This document shows, in pieces, positions 36,639 to 47,378 of a stretch of DNA of 61,572 nt. Position 1 is the first letter of the stretch, and each line of letters opens with the position of its first letter. The stretch lies in NCBI GenBank assembly GCA_937967505.1, contig CALCJM010000027.1:1-61572 (forward strand). Reading direction: 5' to 3'. The notes under the pieces are model-generated. The model saw only the letters and a program-made list of their open reading frames with translations, was not told the origin of the DNA and made no database searches. Origin of the DNA: an uncultured Pirellulaceae bacterium. GTDB taxonomy: Bacteria; Planctomycetota; Planctomycetia; Pirellulales; Pirellulaceae. The translations under genes and the position numbers were made by a program.

Positions 36639-38143
36639 TCTTTCGTCTTGCGTTTTTTCTTTTTTGATTTTTGGATTCGTCGCTCCAGCATGCGTTGACC
36701 GACCTGCCGTTGGTTTCCAACTTCTTTCTCAATCCGGACGATCTCCTGCATCATGCGATTGACGCGATCAGCCTCTTGATCGGCAAGATTAATTTTTTCA
36801 CCGGGGTCATTCTCCAAATGAAACAGTTCCGTCAGGTCCTCGTCAATCCAGCTGATCAGTTTGTATGGGCCATCAATGAGTGCTAGAGCGCGCGTGTCGC
36901 CAGTGCTGTCAGGTCTCGCCATCCACTTGTACCAGAACAGTGGCGGACGATGATACGATTCTCCCTTAAGTGCCCGGACGAAACTGACGCCATCGATATG
37001 CTGTTGTGGTCGCGGCGGCGCACCGGCTATTTCCAACATCGTGGGGTATAAATCTGTGCCTGTAACTTGCACCTTCGACACCGCGCCACCGGAAACCGCA
37101 TTTGGCCATTTCACGATTAAGGGAACCCGGGTTCCGCCTTCGAAGATCGAACCCTTGCCTTGACGGAATGGTTGATTCGTTGTCGCTAGAGGTCGTCGGT
37201 TGTTTTCGCCGCGCGTTGCCAGTCCGCCGTGATCGGAGGTGACGACAATCACAGTGTTGTCATCGATGCCGGCGGCCTCAACTGCCGCCAGCAAACGGCC
37301 AAAATTGGTATCAGTATTTTCGACCATTCCCGCGTAGGTCGGATTATTTTGGAGCGTCTTGCTAAACCCGTGCCGATCTTTGAGCAAATCCGCATCGTCT
37401 TTCTTACCGCCAACCTCGACGCCCGCTTTGCGTAGTTTCCTGCGGTACTTTTGTACCAGTTCGTCCGGAGCTTCAAAGGGTGTGTGAACCGCATAGTGGG
37501 CGACCACCATTAGGAAGGGCTTGCCGTGGTTCTGCCTGACGTACTCGATCGCTTTGTCGGTCAGGCGATCATTAAGATAGTCTCCCTCTTTACCGCCGAC
37601 CGGGTTGTCCACGTAGTTTCCTTTTTCTACCTCGAACGGATAGAAATAGGATCCCGTGGCTCCAGCGGATCCTGAATGGATTACGGTGTCAAATCCTTGA
37701 TCGCCCGGTCCGCCGCCTTTTTTTCCAAGATGCCATTTGCCAATGTAGCAGGTCTGATAGCCGTGTTCCCGAAAGGCCTCGCCGAAGGTAACTTCGGAAA
37801 GTGGAAGGTGATGTTCGGATTTGTTTTGCCGCGCTGCATACTCGACGCGACATGGGTATTTACCAGATAGCAGGCCGGTGCGTGACGAGACACATCGCGC
37901 GTACGCTGAATAAGCATTGGTAAACCTCACTCCCTCGGCAGCAAGTTGATCCATGTGGGGTGTCTCGTAGAGAGGGCTGCCGTAGCAAGACAGATCACGT
38001 TGACCAAAATCGTCCACTAGGAACAGGACAATGTTTGGCTGCTGCGTCTTGGTAGTCACCGTTGCGTCGTTTGCCGCGAGTAACGCGATTGGTGATTGAG
38101 AAAACGTTGCCCAAACGACGCATAGGAGAATAAGTTGTTTCAT
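36614..38143 (-). CDS. Secreted sulfatase (alkaline-phosphatase superfamily)
   Basis: 509 residues with a signal peptide (LILLCVVWATFSQSPIALLA, about 4-23). Metal-binding Asp44-Asp45 lie in LFLVDDFGQRD. The sulfatase active-site motif is CVSSRTGLLSG at 84-94: Cys84 should become formylglycine, but the third position is Ser instead of the usual Pro/Ala. GKWHLGKKG and SDHGGLATRGE are other active-site segments. It removes sulfate esters, probably from marine polysaccharides. The C-terminus is Lys-rich (KKKKRKTK) and ends in repeat-derived residues. Confidence 0.92.
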   Translation of the reverse strand: MKQLILLCVVWATFSQSPIALLAANDATVTTKTQQPNIVLFLVDDFGQRDLSCYGSPLYETPHMDQLAAEGVRFTNAYSAYARCVSSRTGLLSGKYPCRVEYAARQNKSEHHLPLSEVTFGEAFREHGYQTCYIGKWHLGKKGGGPGDQGFDTVIHSGSAGATGSYFYPFEVEKGNYVDNPVGGKEGDYLNDRLTDKAIEYVRQNHGKPFLMVVAHYAVHTPFEAPDELVQKYRRKLRKAGVEVGGKKDDADLLKDRHGFSKTLQNNPTYAGMVENTDTNFGRLLAAVEAAGIDDNTVIVVTSDHGGLATRGENNRRPLATTNQPFRQGKGSIFEGGTRVPLIVKWPNAVSGGAVSKVQVTGTDLYPTMLEIAGAPPRPQQHIDGVSFVRALKGESYHRPPLFWYKWMARPDSTGDTRALALIDGPYKLISWIDEDLTELFHLENDPGEKINLADQEADRVNRMMQEIVRIEKEVGNQRQVGQRMLERRIQKSKKKKRKTKEATLPASE

Positions 38144-38617
38144 CGTGCCGTACAGAAAAAGTGGGTGGAGAGATGGGAATCACTTGGCATTGGTTGGGGG
38201 AACTCCCAACGCCATCCCAAGTACTATTGTATATTTTCCCCTGGTATGCGACCACTGATCTTCATGTCGAGGAAGTTGAAAATCCAAATTCTTCGGCGGG
38301 AGCCGTCGGCGACCCGTTTGGCTCAATTCTGGTAACATCCGACGATTCCTATGTGATCGCTGCCGCGATATCCAATGATGTCTCTCTCAATGTACTCTCC
38401 AACAGTCTTTAATCGGTTGTGTCAGTGAAAAGTCCCTGCACAGAGGTTGGTGATTTTAATGGGTTCGGTAACCCCGAACCTTCTACAATGACATTGCTAA
38501 CCCTGTGTGCTATTGGAGCACTGCGACATCGGCGGGAAATTTTTTGCTAAACAAGCCTCGATGGGGAGTAAGCACAATCATGGGATTTCTTTCCGTTAGT
38601 ATGCGTATCTGAAGCAT
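38144..38617. other. Intergenic region between DUF1559 gene and sulfatase
   Basis: 474 bp. No convincing gene; plus-strand frames here lack start signals and family features. A 7-bp hairpin (GGTTCGG/CCGAACC, 38462-38480) without a T-run is the only visible structure. The minus-strand sulfatase promoter should be in the left part. Confidence 0.5.
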
Positions 38618-39688
38618 CTAAAGTTCGAACGCATTGGCGGGCTCGCCGCCGGCGATGGTCCCCAAGGCTCCCCATGGTCCGTAGGGGCTGGAAACGTTGG
38701 CTTTCATTTGGTCGATTGTGGGTGTGGGGGCGGAAAGGTTCCCCGTGTTGATCTCGGTACCAATACTGTGCGTGGAGCCGTCGGCAAGTACGCAACTGAC
38801 GGTTTCCGGGTGCGGTCCGCCAGCACTGTATAGACCGTCCGCTCCAGTAGGACCGCCCACTGATGCACTGGGACTGCCTGGTGGAAGGATGGTGTTAAAC
38901 AGCGATGGTCCCGCTGCTCCATCGCTCCAGCGACTACCCCGTCCAAAGGGACTTAGTTCTGTACCCTGTGTCCATGCTCCCGATTCATCGATCAAGTTCA
39001 GAACATCGACCGGTTCCTCCAGCACTTTATTTGAGACCCGAATCGCATACCGGGGGAGAACGCGAATGGGTTGGGATCGGCCAATCTCACACAGCATCAC
39101 GGTGTTGCTGCAGCCGTCCTCGATATCGACTATTTGGGTTTTGCTTTGTCTGGCAAAAACGCCCCGGCTGACTCCGGTTTGATTAAGCCCGCGCGCTTGA
39201 TCGCCGACCGAAAACGCGTAGTGAGCAACCGCAAATTTGGCGTCCGCATCGGCCGGACCGGTGCTGGGGCACTCGAAAAATGGGACCTCGGTTTTCCAGG
39301 GATCGTAGTTTTCCATCCATGGCGCTGGCATTGGCGGAAAGGACTGGCCGTGGAACATGGCAGGCTGTGAGATTTGCTGGTAGATGCTCTCCAATTCAAG
39401 GAACGGCAATAACGAGACCCACCCGCTGATTCTGCCTGATTGATCGAGTGATTCGCCTCCGAAAGCGGAGGGGAAATTTCCGTGTGCCAATTCGTAATTG
39501 TGACACGCTAACCCGAGTTGCTTAAGATTGTTCAAGCACTCGGTTCTCCGGGCTGCCTCACGGACCCGGCGCGTCGCCGGCAAAAACATCCCGATCAGAA
39601 TACCGATGATTGCGATCACCACCAACAGCTCCAGTAATGTAAACGCACGCTTGACGGTTTGTCGTTTGTTGTTTTGTACTTCTTTCAT
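38618..39688 (-). CDS. DUF1559 prepilin-type protein
   Basis: 356 residues from the ATG at 39688, supported by AAGGAG seven bases upstream; the longer frame to 39832 overlaps the next gene. The N-terminus has the prepilin cleavage/methylation motif RAFTLLELLVVIAIIGILIG (about 14-33), and CLNNLKQLGLACHNYE follows, typical for planctomycete DUF1559 proteins (SBP_bac_10). The C-terminal region has VLADGSTHSIGTEI. This family is greatly expanded in planctomycetes; role in pseudopilus-like structures or surface assembly is suspected, not shown. Confidence 0.93.
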   Translation of the reverse strand: MKEVQNNKRQTVKRAFTLLELLVVIAIIGILIGMFLPATRRVREAARRTECLNNLKQLGLACHNYELAHGNFPSAFGGESLDQSGRISGWVSLLPFLELESIYQQISQPAMFHGQSFPPMPAPWMENYDPWKTEVPFFECPSTGPADADAKFAVAHYAFSVGDQARGLNQTGVSRGVFARQSKTQIVDIEDGCSNTVMLCEIGRSQPIRVLPRYAIRVSNKVLEEPVDVLNLIDESGAWTQGTELSPFGRGSRWSDGAAGPSLFNTILPPGSPSASVGGPTGADGLYSAGGPHPETVSCVLADGSTHSIGTEINTGNLSAPTPTIDQMKANVSSPYGPWGALGTIAGGEPANAFEL

Positions 39689-39711
39689 CCGGGGCTCCTT
39701 GTGAGGTGTTT

Positions 39712-40470
39712 TCAGATTACTTCCGGGGCGTTCCGCGCCCATGTTCGGGAACGTAGATTGAAGGTACCAAAACGGTGCTGCCAGATACGTTGGACTTCGA
39801 AAACTGCCAGCGGCAAAGTCCAGCTGATCCACGCACTGAAGGGATAGGTCACTTGCGAATCAAGGTTCAGGCTGATCGCGGCTCCCTGCATCAGTCGCAG
39901 CAGAATTGGCGAACATAGCATTAAAAAACAGCGCATCGCCCACAAACGGTGAGTCATAAAGTCTCGTTGCCGGGCGAACCATGCTGCCGCGATGATCGTA
40001 AATCCAACTCCCACGGACAGCAGGAAGAACGCCAGCCCGGCCACGTTCCCGGTATTTGCTTGAGTGCTCATCACGATCCCCGAAGGCATCAGCAGAAACA
40101 CGATCAACGCAAACTGTATTTTTCCCAAGGGCCGATGCCAGTGAGCAAATCGTTTCAGGAATTTTACGTCTTGGCCAGAGAGCATCAGAAAAACGGCGAT
40201 CAGCAGAACGAACGGTCCAACGGTGATATGCAGATAGAATGCGGCAGAATAAAGCCCCCAGAAAAAGGGTTCCCGGTCAACCAGAAATCCATCGGTGAAA
40301 TCAGGTGGAAAGTAGCGGTGATACTCGTAGACAATCAGGCACATCACCCGCGCGAACAGCAGCAATAGCAGGATCCACATCGCGTTGAGTAACCGACGCA
40401 GTCGGGCATCGCGCGAACGTTCCCTGCGGTTGGCCGGAGCGTTCTGAGGATTGCCGACAGTGCAGGACAA
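39712..40470 (-). CDS. DUF2306 multi-pass membrane protein
   Basis: 252 residues from a TTG at 40470 (GGTGA five bases before). About six membrane helices and conserved DUF2306 residues: LYLHITVGPFVLL-type segment (FYLHITVGPFVLLIAVFL), HWHRPLGKIQF and FMTHRLWAMRCF, whose His residues suggest haem or metal binding. A later start at 40380 (MWILLLLLF) is possible. Function unknown. Confidence 0.8.
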   Translation of the reverse strand: MSCTVGNPQNAPANRRERSRDARLRRLLNAMWILLLLLFARVMCLIVYEYHRYFPPDFTDGFLVDREPFFWGLYSAAFYLHITVGPFVLLIAVFLMLSGQDVKFLKRFAHWHRPLGKIQFALIVFLLMPSGIVMSTQANTGNVAGLAFFLLSVGVGFTIIAAAWFARQRDFMTHRLWAMRCFLMLCSPILLRLMQGAAISLNLDSQVTYPFSAWISWTLPLAVFEVQRIWQHRFGTFNLRSRTWARNAPEVI

Positions 40471-41089
40471 TGATTCACCATGGGGTGGGAAGAGATTGCC
40501 GAATCAATCTTTCATACCCAATGGTGCGGCGATAGGTTTGGAATCGTTTTCATTTTTTAGGGAAAAATCGCCGATGTTCGCGACTGGCAACGAATTCAGC
40601 CGCGCCCACCTAGACCGCCCACATGGATAGACCGCCCTTGGTCGTTGTCGATCCGTGTTCACGATAAACCTGACTTGATCAAGCCTCATCGTATCCGATT
40701 GATGCATAGCTTGTCAGTTTTGCCTTGCCAGTAGCAGTCGGTTTTACATCATCACCATCCAGAGAAGACGGAACCTAGTGGGTGGTTAGATAAGTAAAAA
40801 TCTCAACAAAGAATTTGGGGCTTTAGCGATCACACCGCCGCGTTGGTATTGCGATAGTACCATCGACCTGAATAAATATCTGATATTCTTGAGGCTCACG
40901 ATAGGTCATTGTGGCCTAATGGTCTTGCACTCGGCGATCCCGATGCAGTGGAAGCCTACCTTTTTCCGGCCTTCCAGGCGAGAAAAATTCTGCTGACCTC
41001 TCACGGATTTAAACTGATACAATGGCACCGTGCAAATGCCGTCGGTACACCCGCGCTGGTGCCATTTTAATGGGATGAGAGAGACTCCA
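40471..41089. other. Intergenic region, 619 bp, with candidate promoter
   Basis: No gene recognised. A possible promoter for the PQQ-type gene lies at 40993-41023: CTGACC, 19-bp gap, then TGATACAAT, an extended -10 form at 41015-41023. Confidence 0.45.
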
Positions 41090-42421
41090 ATGAAAACAAG
41101 CCACAAAACCGTTTCGCCTGTCATACTGGTGCTGATTGTTGTTTTTTCACCGGCAATCACCTATCTCCATGCGCAGGACTGGCCACAGTGGCGTGGAGTC
41201 GATCGTAAGGGCGTGCTGGCTACGACGGGGCTGTTGGAGAAATTTGACAAACTAACAACGCAGTGGAAGCGGCCTATTTCCGGCGGTTATTGCGGGCCAA
41301 CGGTCGCTGATGGCCGTGTCTACGTCATGGATCGTGTTGCAAAACCGACCCAAATGGAGCGCATCCATTGTTTCGATGAAAAATCAGGCCAGCCGCTGTG
41401 GAGCCATTCCTATGACTGTACGTACACGGGCGTTGGCTATGTTGCGGGGCCACGCGCATCGGTGACTATCGAAGATGGCCGGGCCTATGCAATCGGGACG
41501 ATGGGAAACGCTCATTGCTTTGACGCGCGGACTGGGGATGTTCTCTGGAAGAAGGATTTCAATGCGGATTACAAGATCACGGACTCCAAACGGATGCCGA
41601 TTTGGGGGATCGCAAGCAGCCCGCTGGTTTATGACAATCTCGTGATCTACCACATCGGCGCAAAAAATGCCTGTGTTATCGCACTGGATAAACTCAGCGG
41701 CAAAGTCGTCTGGGAATCGCTCAAGGACCGCGGGCAATATTCAGCTCCCGTCCTAGTCCAGCAAAACGGCAATGATGTGATTGTGGTGTGGACCGGCGAT
41801 TCTGTGGCCGGATTGAATCCGAAATCTGGCGAACCTCATTGGCGGTACGAATTCACGCCAATCAACATGCCGATCGGGATTGCCACGCCGATCGTCAGTG
41901 ATCAGATGATCTTTTGCACCTCATTCTATGATGGCGCCCTGATGTTGAAGATGAAACCGGATTCGATGGATGTCGAGGAAGTTTGGTCTGCACGGGGAGA
42001 CAATGAACGGGTGACGCAAGCCCTCCATTCGATTATCAGCACGCCGATCTGGATTGAGGATCACATTTATGGCGTCGATAGTTACGGCGAATTGCGTTGC
42101 TTGGAGGCCAGAACAGGGCGACGCGTTTGGGAGTCGCTGGAGGCGGTTCCCAAAGCGCGATGGAGCACGATCCACTTCGTTCGTAGCGGCCCAACAGGCA
42201 ACCGGGTCTGGATGTTTACCGAACGTGGGGACCTTGTTTTGGGGGAGCTGACCCCCGAAGGATATACGGAGATCAGTCGCGCCCACATCATCGAACCGAC
42301 CAAGCCGCAACTAAATCGGCGCGGCGGTGTCTGCTGGTCTCATCCAGCTTGGGCCAACGGGTCGATCGTTGTCCGCAGCGACCGCTTTATCAAACGCATC
42401 TCACTCAAGATCCAGGAATGA
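41090..42421 (+). CDS. Secreted PQQ-like beta-propeller protein
   Basis: 443 residues from the ATG at 41090 (frame open from 41030). A signal peptide (about 1-30, ending YLHAQ) precedes DWPQWRGVDRKGV, the usual beginning of planctomycete PQQ-repeat proteins. Blade repeats are seen as GQPLWSHSY, GDVLWKKDF, GKVVWESLK and GRRVWESLE. No dehydrogenase catalytic residues stand out, so it may be a binding or scaffold propeller. Convergent with the DUF1501 gene. Confidence 0.88.
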   Translation: MKTSHKTVSPVILVLIVVFSPAITYLHAQDWPQWRGVDRKGVLATTGLLEKFDKLTTQWKRPISGGYCGPTVADGRVYVMDRVAKPTQMERIHCFDEKSGQPLWSHSYDCTYTGVGYVAGPRASVTIEDGRAYAIGTMGNAHCFDARTGDVLWKKDFNADYKITDSKRMPIWGIASSPLVYDNLVIYHIGAKNACVIALDKLSGKVVWESLKDRGQYSAPVLVQQNGNDVIVVWTGDSVAGLNPKSGEPHWRYEFTPINMPIGIATPIVSDQMIFCTSFYDGALMLKMKPDSMDVEEVWSARGDNERVTQALHSIISTPIWIEDHIYGVDSYGELRCLEARTGRRVWESLEAVPKARWSTIHFVRSGPTGNRVWMFTERGDLVLGELTPEGYTEISRAHIIEPTKPQLNRRGGVCWSHPAWANGSIVVRSDRFIKRISLKIQE

Positions 42422-42687
42422 TCGTTCTCCGATTCGGTGTCGATGCGCTCGCGCTGGTAAGAGAAAATGGCAAACCGGTGGCCACCGTTAGGGCACAAAA
42501 CCTTCGGAAGAACCTTTTTTTCAGGAGTGCTGCATGGCAGCTATAATTACTGTTCTGCAATCGCCTTATAAGCAATAAGTGAATTTTCAGTTCGGCCTGC
42601 CACACTGCGGTGCTGTGCGAAGACATAAGACAACCGATTCTGTTTCATTTTCCTTACGACAATATTCACTCTCTTCAGAATGTTGCC

Positions 42688-44196
42688 CTACGTCAAAATA
42701 TCCCTGACCACTTTTCCATGCACGTCGGTGATCCGGTAATCACGGCCTTGAAAACGATACGTAAGTCGTTCGTGGTCAAATCCCAACAGATGCAGGATTG
42801 TGGCATTCAAATCGTGCACATGAACACCGTAACGGTCCTTGTCCACAATGTTGTAACACCAGTCGTCAGTTTCTCCGTAGCTGATACCGGGTTTTACACC
42901 GCCGCCGGCCATCCAGATCGAGAAGCAACGCGGATGGTGATCGCGTCCAAACCGCTCCGGGTTGCCCTGCTTGTAAACCGTGCGTCCGAATTCGCCGCCC
43001 CAGATCACCAGCGTGTCGTCCAGCATCCCGCGCTGTTTCAAATCCTGAATCAATGCTGACGATCCCTGATCCACTTCTTTCGCAATTGCCGGGTGACGAC
43101 CGGGCAGATTCGAGTGATGATCCCAGCCACGATGATACAGCTGAATGAAACGCACGCCGCGTTCGGCCAAGCGTCTAGCCATCAGGCAGTTGGCGGCATG
43201 CGTGCCGGGAATTTTCGCGTCCTCACCGTATAACTTGAATGTCTCCTCGGTCTCGTCAGAGAAATCGGTCAGCTCGGGCGTCGAGATCTGCATGCGGTAC
43301 GCCATTTCATAGGCTGCGATGCGGGTCTGGATTTCCGGATCACCAACACGATCAAAGTGCATTGAATTCATCCGCTCCAGACGGTCCAGCATCTGACGTT
43401 TTTGCTTCAGCGACGCGCCGGTTGGGTCCTGAAGATACAGCACCGGGTCACCGGCCCCGCGCAGCTTGACGCCCTGGTGGTTGGAGGGCAGAAACCCGCT
43501 GCCCCACAGGCGGGAATAGGTTGGCTGTGCCTCCGCGTCGGTATTTTTATCCAGCAACACCACGTACGCCGGCAGGTCCTCGGCCTCACTACCCAACCCG
43601 TACGTGCACCACGATCCAAGGCTGGGGCGTCCGGGTTGTTGATGACCGGTCTGGAAAAATGTAATCGCAGGATCGTGATTGATGGCTTCGGTAAACATGG
43701 ATTTGATCACGCAAATATCATCGGCGATTTTTGCATGGTGCGGCAGCAGGTCGCTGATCCACTGGCCCGATTTTCCTCGTTGGGCAAATGGCGCGATCGA
43801 CTTGGCTGCGGGAAATGCCTTTTGACCGGATGTCATCCCCGTCAGTCGCTGTTCACCGCGCACGCTGTCCGGCAGCTCCTGTCCGTCAAGTTTTTCCAAT
43901 ATCGGTTTGTAGTCAAACGTATCCATTTGACTGGGGGCACCGGACTGACACAGATAGATCACTCGTTTGGCTTTGGCGGGAAAGTGCGTCGGCCCCGCAT
44001 TGCCCGGCCCGTAACCCGGTCCGTTATTGGTGGCCAGCGAATGAAAATCTTGCCCATTGAAATTCAGTGGCGTGCACGCTGCGGCGGACCGTGACGCCAG
44101 CAGGCTGCCCAACGCGGCCGCTCCGATGGAGCTGACGCCACGACGAAAAAAATGACGACGATTGATCTGAAGCTGGCGTTCAAAAAAAGGATTCAT
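42688..44196 (-). CDS. DUF1501 protein, probably Tat-exported
   Basis: 502 residues. The N-terminus INRRHFFRRGVSSIGAAALG looks like a Tat signal (twin Arg, then a weakly hydrophobic stretch). Family motifs include VIYLCQSGAPSQMDTFDYKP, TFFQTGHQQPGRPSLGSW, and near the C-terminus VIWGGEFGRTVYKQ and GRDHHPRCFSIWMAGGGVKP. DUF1501 is sulfatase/alkaline-phosphatase-like and almost always follows a DUF1549/DUF1553 gene in planctomycetes, as here (68 bp). Confidence 0.95.
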   Translation of the reverse strand: MNPFFERQLQINRRHFFRRGVSSIGAAALGSLLASRSAAACTPLNFNGQDFHSLATNNGPGYGPGNAGPTHFPAKAKRVIYLCQSGAPSQMDTFDYKPILEKLDGQELPDSVRGEQRLTGMTSGQKAFPAAKSIAPFAQRGKSGQWISDLLPHHAKIADDICVIKSMFTEAINHDPAITFFQTGHQQPGRPSLGSWCTYGLGSEAEDLPAYVVLLDKNTDAEAQPTYSRLWGSGFLPSNHQGVKLRGAGDPVLYLQDPTGASLKQKRQMLDRLERMNSMHFDRVGDPEIQTRIAAYEMAYRMQISTPELTDFSDETEETFKLYGEDAKIPGTHAANCLMARRLAERGVRFIQLYHRGWDHHSNLPGRHPAIAKEVDQGSSALIQDLKQRGMLDDTLVIWGGEFGRTVYKQGNPERFGRDHHPRCFSIWMAGGGVKPGISYGETDDWCYNIVDKDRYGVHVHDLNATILHLLGFDHERLTYRFQGRDYRITDVHGKVVRDILT

Positions 44197-44264
44197 GATA
44201 TTGTATTTCTGGTTGAAGTTGTTTTGGCTGGCGACATTACCCCTGCAAGCTGGCCGGGGCCGCG

Positions 44265-47200
44265 CTACTCACGTGTCACAAATTCGCTCAGGTTCAGCAT
44301 CAGCCTTGCCACATCCATCATGGCAGCCAGTTGAATCGTGTCGAGGGACGGTGCAACTTCCGAATCGCCGACGGCCAACGCGTTTTTCGCCAGTTCAGGA
44401 TCGGCCTGACAGGCTTTGAACCGCTCGTAATAGGCGTCATTGAGCAGCGTCAATTCGGCGTCGGTAGGCGAACGGCCAAGGGCGCGATTCATTCCCGTTT
44501 TAATTTGGGATTCCGTTCCGCCATCGGACTCCAACATACGTGTCGCCAACAGTCGGGCTGCTTCCACGAACTGTGGATCGTGTAGCATTACAAACGCCTG
44601 TAGCGGTGTGTTGGTGCGGGAACGCCGGACCTGGCAGTACTCTCGTGACGGTGCATCAAAAATCGCCATCGATGGGGGGGCAACCGATCGTTTCCAAAAT
44701 GTATACACACTGCGACGATAAAGTTTTTGTCCCGAATCCTGTTCGTACTTTGATGAATATCCCGGCCGGTTGTTCACCTCCAGCCACAGTCCCCGGGGGT
44801 GATAGGGGAATACGCTAGGCCCGCCGATCGTTCTGTTTAACGCGCCACTGACCGACAACGCCGCATCACGAATCGATTCCGCATCAAGTCGAAAACGTGG
44901 ACCTCGGGCCAGCAAGCGGTTTTCGGGGTCAACCGAAAATTGTTCGGCGGTCATCGCCGAATCCTGTTGGTAGGTCTGCGACATCATGATCTGTTTCAAC
45001 AACCGTTTAACGTCCCAGCCATTCTCCCGGAAATCAACCGCCAGCCAGTCCAGCAAATCCGGATGCGTCGGTCGTGATCCTTGCAGGCCAAAATCCTCCG
45101 GTGTATCCACGATCCCTATGCCGAACAGTTGCTGCCAGTACCGATTGACGGTGACCCGGGCGGTCAACGGGTTTTGGTCCGACATCAGCCATTTGGCGAA
45201 ACCAAGTCGGTCCTGCCGAAATTTTTCGTCGGCGGTATTGAGCCACTCAGGAACCAGTGGTTGGACTTCAGCTGCCGGTTTGTCGTACTCGCCGCGCTGG
45301 AGCACAAACGTTTTCCGCCGTTTTTCCTGATCGGCCATCACCATCGTGGCCGGCACACTGGCCATCACCGCGCGATACTTTCGTCGGGCGCGCTGCATAC
45401 TTTCGAGCGCTTTTTTTAGTTTGGTGTTGCCATGCTTTCTGGCCAGCAATTCAGTGATTGCATCTCTTTCCGCATCCGAGTGTTGATCAACCGCTTTTTC
45501 CGCAGCGGCCAGCGCGAGTTTGACTTCTGCCGATGTTTCGCCGGCAAGCAGCGTGATTTTGAATCGTCCCAACTGGTGATGTTTATAGGGGCTGGCAAAA
45601 TGCATACGCACTCTCACCTTACCGCTAGCGGCATCCCCAAAGGAGCTGGCTGCGGAGAAAACAGCATGATGATCGGTGCGGTGTTTGGGGATATTGCCGG
45701 CAACCGCCCAACCATTTTCATCCAGTTCCCCGTCGATGGCATAGGCCACCTCGTTACGGTTCTGTGAGTAGTCTGCTTCGGCATGAACCAGTTTTATGTT
45801 TTCGAATTCGTCTCTGCCGGCAGGTGCAAATGCGAGTTCGATTTCGGACATGACAAAGTTTGCGTTTTCACTGCGACTGACGCCACCCAACGGAAGTGAC
45901 TTGTGCTTCAACACGTCCACGCGAATACTGTTGATAGGAGTCATTTTTGTTGCCAGCACGATATCGTAGACATCGGAATTTTCTTTCTTGCCCGAGACCA
46001 AGATACTATTGTCCTCTAGGACTTCCATCGTGGCTCCCCCGAGCGATTTTGCTGCGGGAACAGGCGTATCGACCTTCGCATTTGCCACTGAAAAATCTTT
46101 TAGCAGTTTCGTACGATCCACCTGCCAAGAACTGGCCAGGCGACGGAAGCCGGTTTCGGCAATCTCAACGTCAGCTTTCGCCTTACTGACAGTTTTGGTT
46201 TGCATGGGCGACGGAATACGAGCCTTGGGCTCAAACCCGTTAAAGCCTTTCTCGGGCACGTTGTTGAAGAACGCGGTGAGCTGAAAAAAATCTTTTTGCG
46301 ACAGTGGGTCGTATTTATGATCGTGGCAGCGCGCACACTGAACCGTCAAACCCATCCAGACCGTTCCTGCGGTGACGGTGCGGTCAATCACATATTCAGT
46401 CCGGTATTCCTCGTCAATGATGCCGCCTTCAACGGTGATCGGATGGTTGCGACAGAAACCCGTCGCCAGTCGTTGCTGCTCGGTTCCGTCTGGCAGCAGA
46501 TCGCCAGCCAGTTGTTCGACAGAAAATTGATCGAACGGCTGATTGTTGTTGAAAGCGTTGATCACCCAATCACGCCATGCCCACTGGTCGCGTTTGAAGT
46601 CATACTGATAACCGTTACTGTCTGCGTACCGCGATGCATCAAGCCACAGTCTGGCCTGATGTTCGCCGTAATGGGGGGATTCCATCAAATGGTCAAGCGC
46701 ACCGGACCAGGCATTCTGATCGGGGCTGGAGTCAGCAACAAAGGTCTGAACCTGTTCCGGTGTGGGCGGCAATCCCGTCAGGTCAAACGAGGCACGGCGC
46801 AGTCGCGTCGCGCGGTCAGCAATTTTTGCTATGGTCATCCCCTTGTTCGTCAGCTTCCGCTGAACGAACGCGTCAACAGGATGCACGTTGTCCCCCTGCT
46901 CTATCGGCTTTGGCACATCTGGCTTGACCGGATTTTCAAATGCCCAGTGCCCTTCGTATTTTGCCCCCTGGTTGATCCATTTTCGAAACAGGTCAATCTG
47001 GTCAGGCGTCAATGGTGTTTTGTGACTCTTGGGGGTCGGCATTCTGTAGTCATCGTCGGTGCTGCTCATGCGCGCAATAATCGCGCTGCGATCGGCATCG
47101 CCGGGCACGATCGAAGACTCTGTGGCGTCCTCAAATGTATCCAGCCTCAACCCCGCCTGCCGCGCGGCCTCGTCTGGACCGTGGCACAAATAACATCGAT

Positions 47201-47378
47201 CCGAAAGTAGTGGCTGGATGTCGCGACCAAAATCCACCAACTGTTGGTCGGCCGGCGCTGATGCAGCCTGCCGTGATTTCTGTTGAGGCGTGTCGGCTGG
47301 TACAGTCACCGCCGCGACCGCGATCAGGGGCATGGCCCGGAAAATCATTTGAAGTTGTGCAATTAAGACATATCTCAT
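44265..47378 (-). CDS. Planctomycete cytochrome-c/DUF1549/DUF1553 protein
   Basis: 1037 residues from the ATG at 47378. Signal-like N-terminus; a planctomycete cytochrome-c domain with one haem motif CYLCHG (62-67); then DUF1549 ([12 protein letters not shown], [17 protein letters not shown] [27 protein letters not shown] with a second CxxCH); a middle beta-rich part (~480-640); and DUF1553 in the last ~270 residues ([50 protein letters not shown]). Two CxxCH motifs suggest electron transfer. Possible role with DUF1501 in glycan breakdown. Confidence 0.94.
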   Translation of the reverse strand: MRYVLIAQLQMIFRAMPLIAVAAVTVPADTPQQKSRQAASAPADQQLVDFGRDIQPLLSDRCYLCHGPDEAARQAGLRLDTFEDATESSIVPGDADRSAIIARMSSTDDDYRMPTPKSHKTPLTPDQIDLFRKWINQGAKYEGHWAFENPVKPDVPKPIEQGDNVHPVDAFVQRKLTNKGMTIAKIADRATRLRRASFDLTGLPPTPEQVQTFVADSSPDQNAWSGALDHLMESPHYGEHQARLWLDASRYADSNGYQYDFKRDQWAWRDWVINAFNNNQPFDQFSVEQLAGDLLPDGTEQQRLATGFCRNHPITVEGGIIDEEYRTEYVIDRTVTAGTVWMGLTVQCARCHDHKYDPLSQKDFFQLTAFFNNVPEKGFNGFEPKARIPSPMQTKTVSKAKADVEIAETGFRRLASSWQVDRTKLLKDFSVANAKVDTPVPAAKSLGGATMEVLEDNSILVSGKKENSDVYDIVLATKMTPINSIRVDVLKHKSLPLGGVSRSENANFVMSEIELAFAPAGRDEFENIKLVHAEADYSQNRNEVAYAIDGELDENGWAVAGNIPKHRTDHHAVFSAASSFGDAASGKVRVRMHFASPYKHHQLGRFKITLLAGETSAEVKLALAAAEKAVDQHSDAERDAITELLARKHGNTKLKKALESMQRARRKYRAVMASVPATMVMADQEKRRKTFVLQRGEYDKPAAEVQPLVPEWLNTADEKFRQDRLGFAKWLMSDQNPLTARVTVNRYWQQLFGIGIVDTPEDFGLQGSRPTHPDLLDWLAVDFRENGWDVKRLLKQIMMSQTYQQDSAMTAEQFSVDPENRLLARGPRFRLDAESIRDAALSVSGALNRTIGGPSVFPYHPRGLWLEVNNRPGYSSKYEQDSGQKLYRRSVYTFWKRSVAPPSMAIFDAPSREYCQVRRSRTNTPLQAFVMLHDPQFVEAARLLATRMLESDGGTESQIKTGMNRALGRSPTDAELTLLNDAYYERFKACQADPELAKNALAVGDSEVAPSLDTIQLAAMMDVARLMLNLSEFVTRE

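Noticed and set aside
38462..38480. 7-bp hairpin as a terminator for the DUF1559 gene
   Set aside because: No T-run on the minus-strand side and ~140 bp from the stop codon.
46200..47210. 336-codon open frame on the plus strand
   Set aside because: Lies fully opposite the DUF1553 gene; no family features, high-GC shadow.
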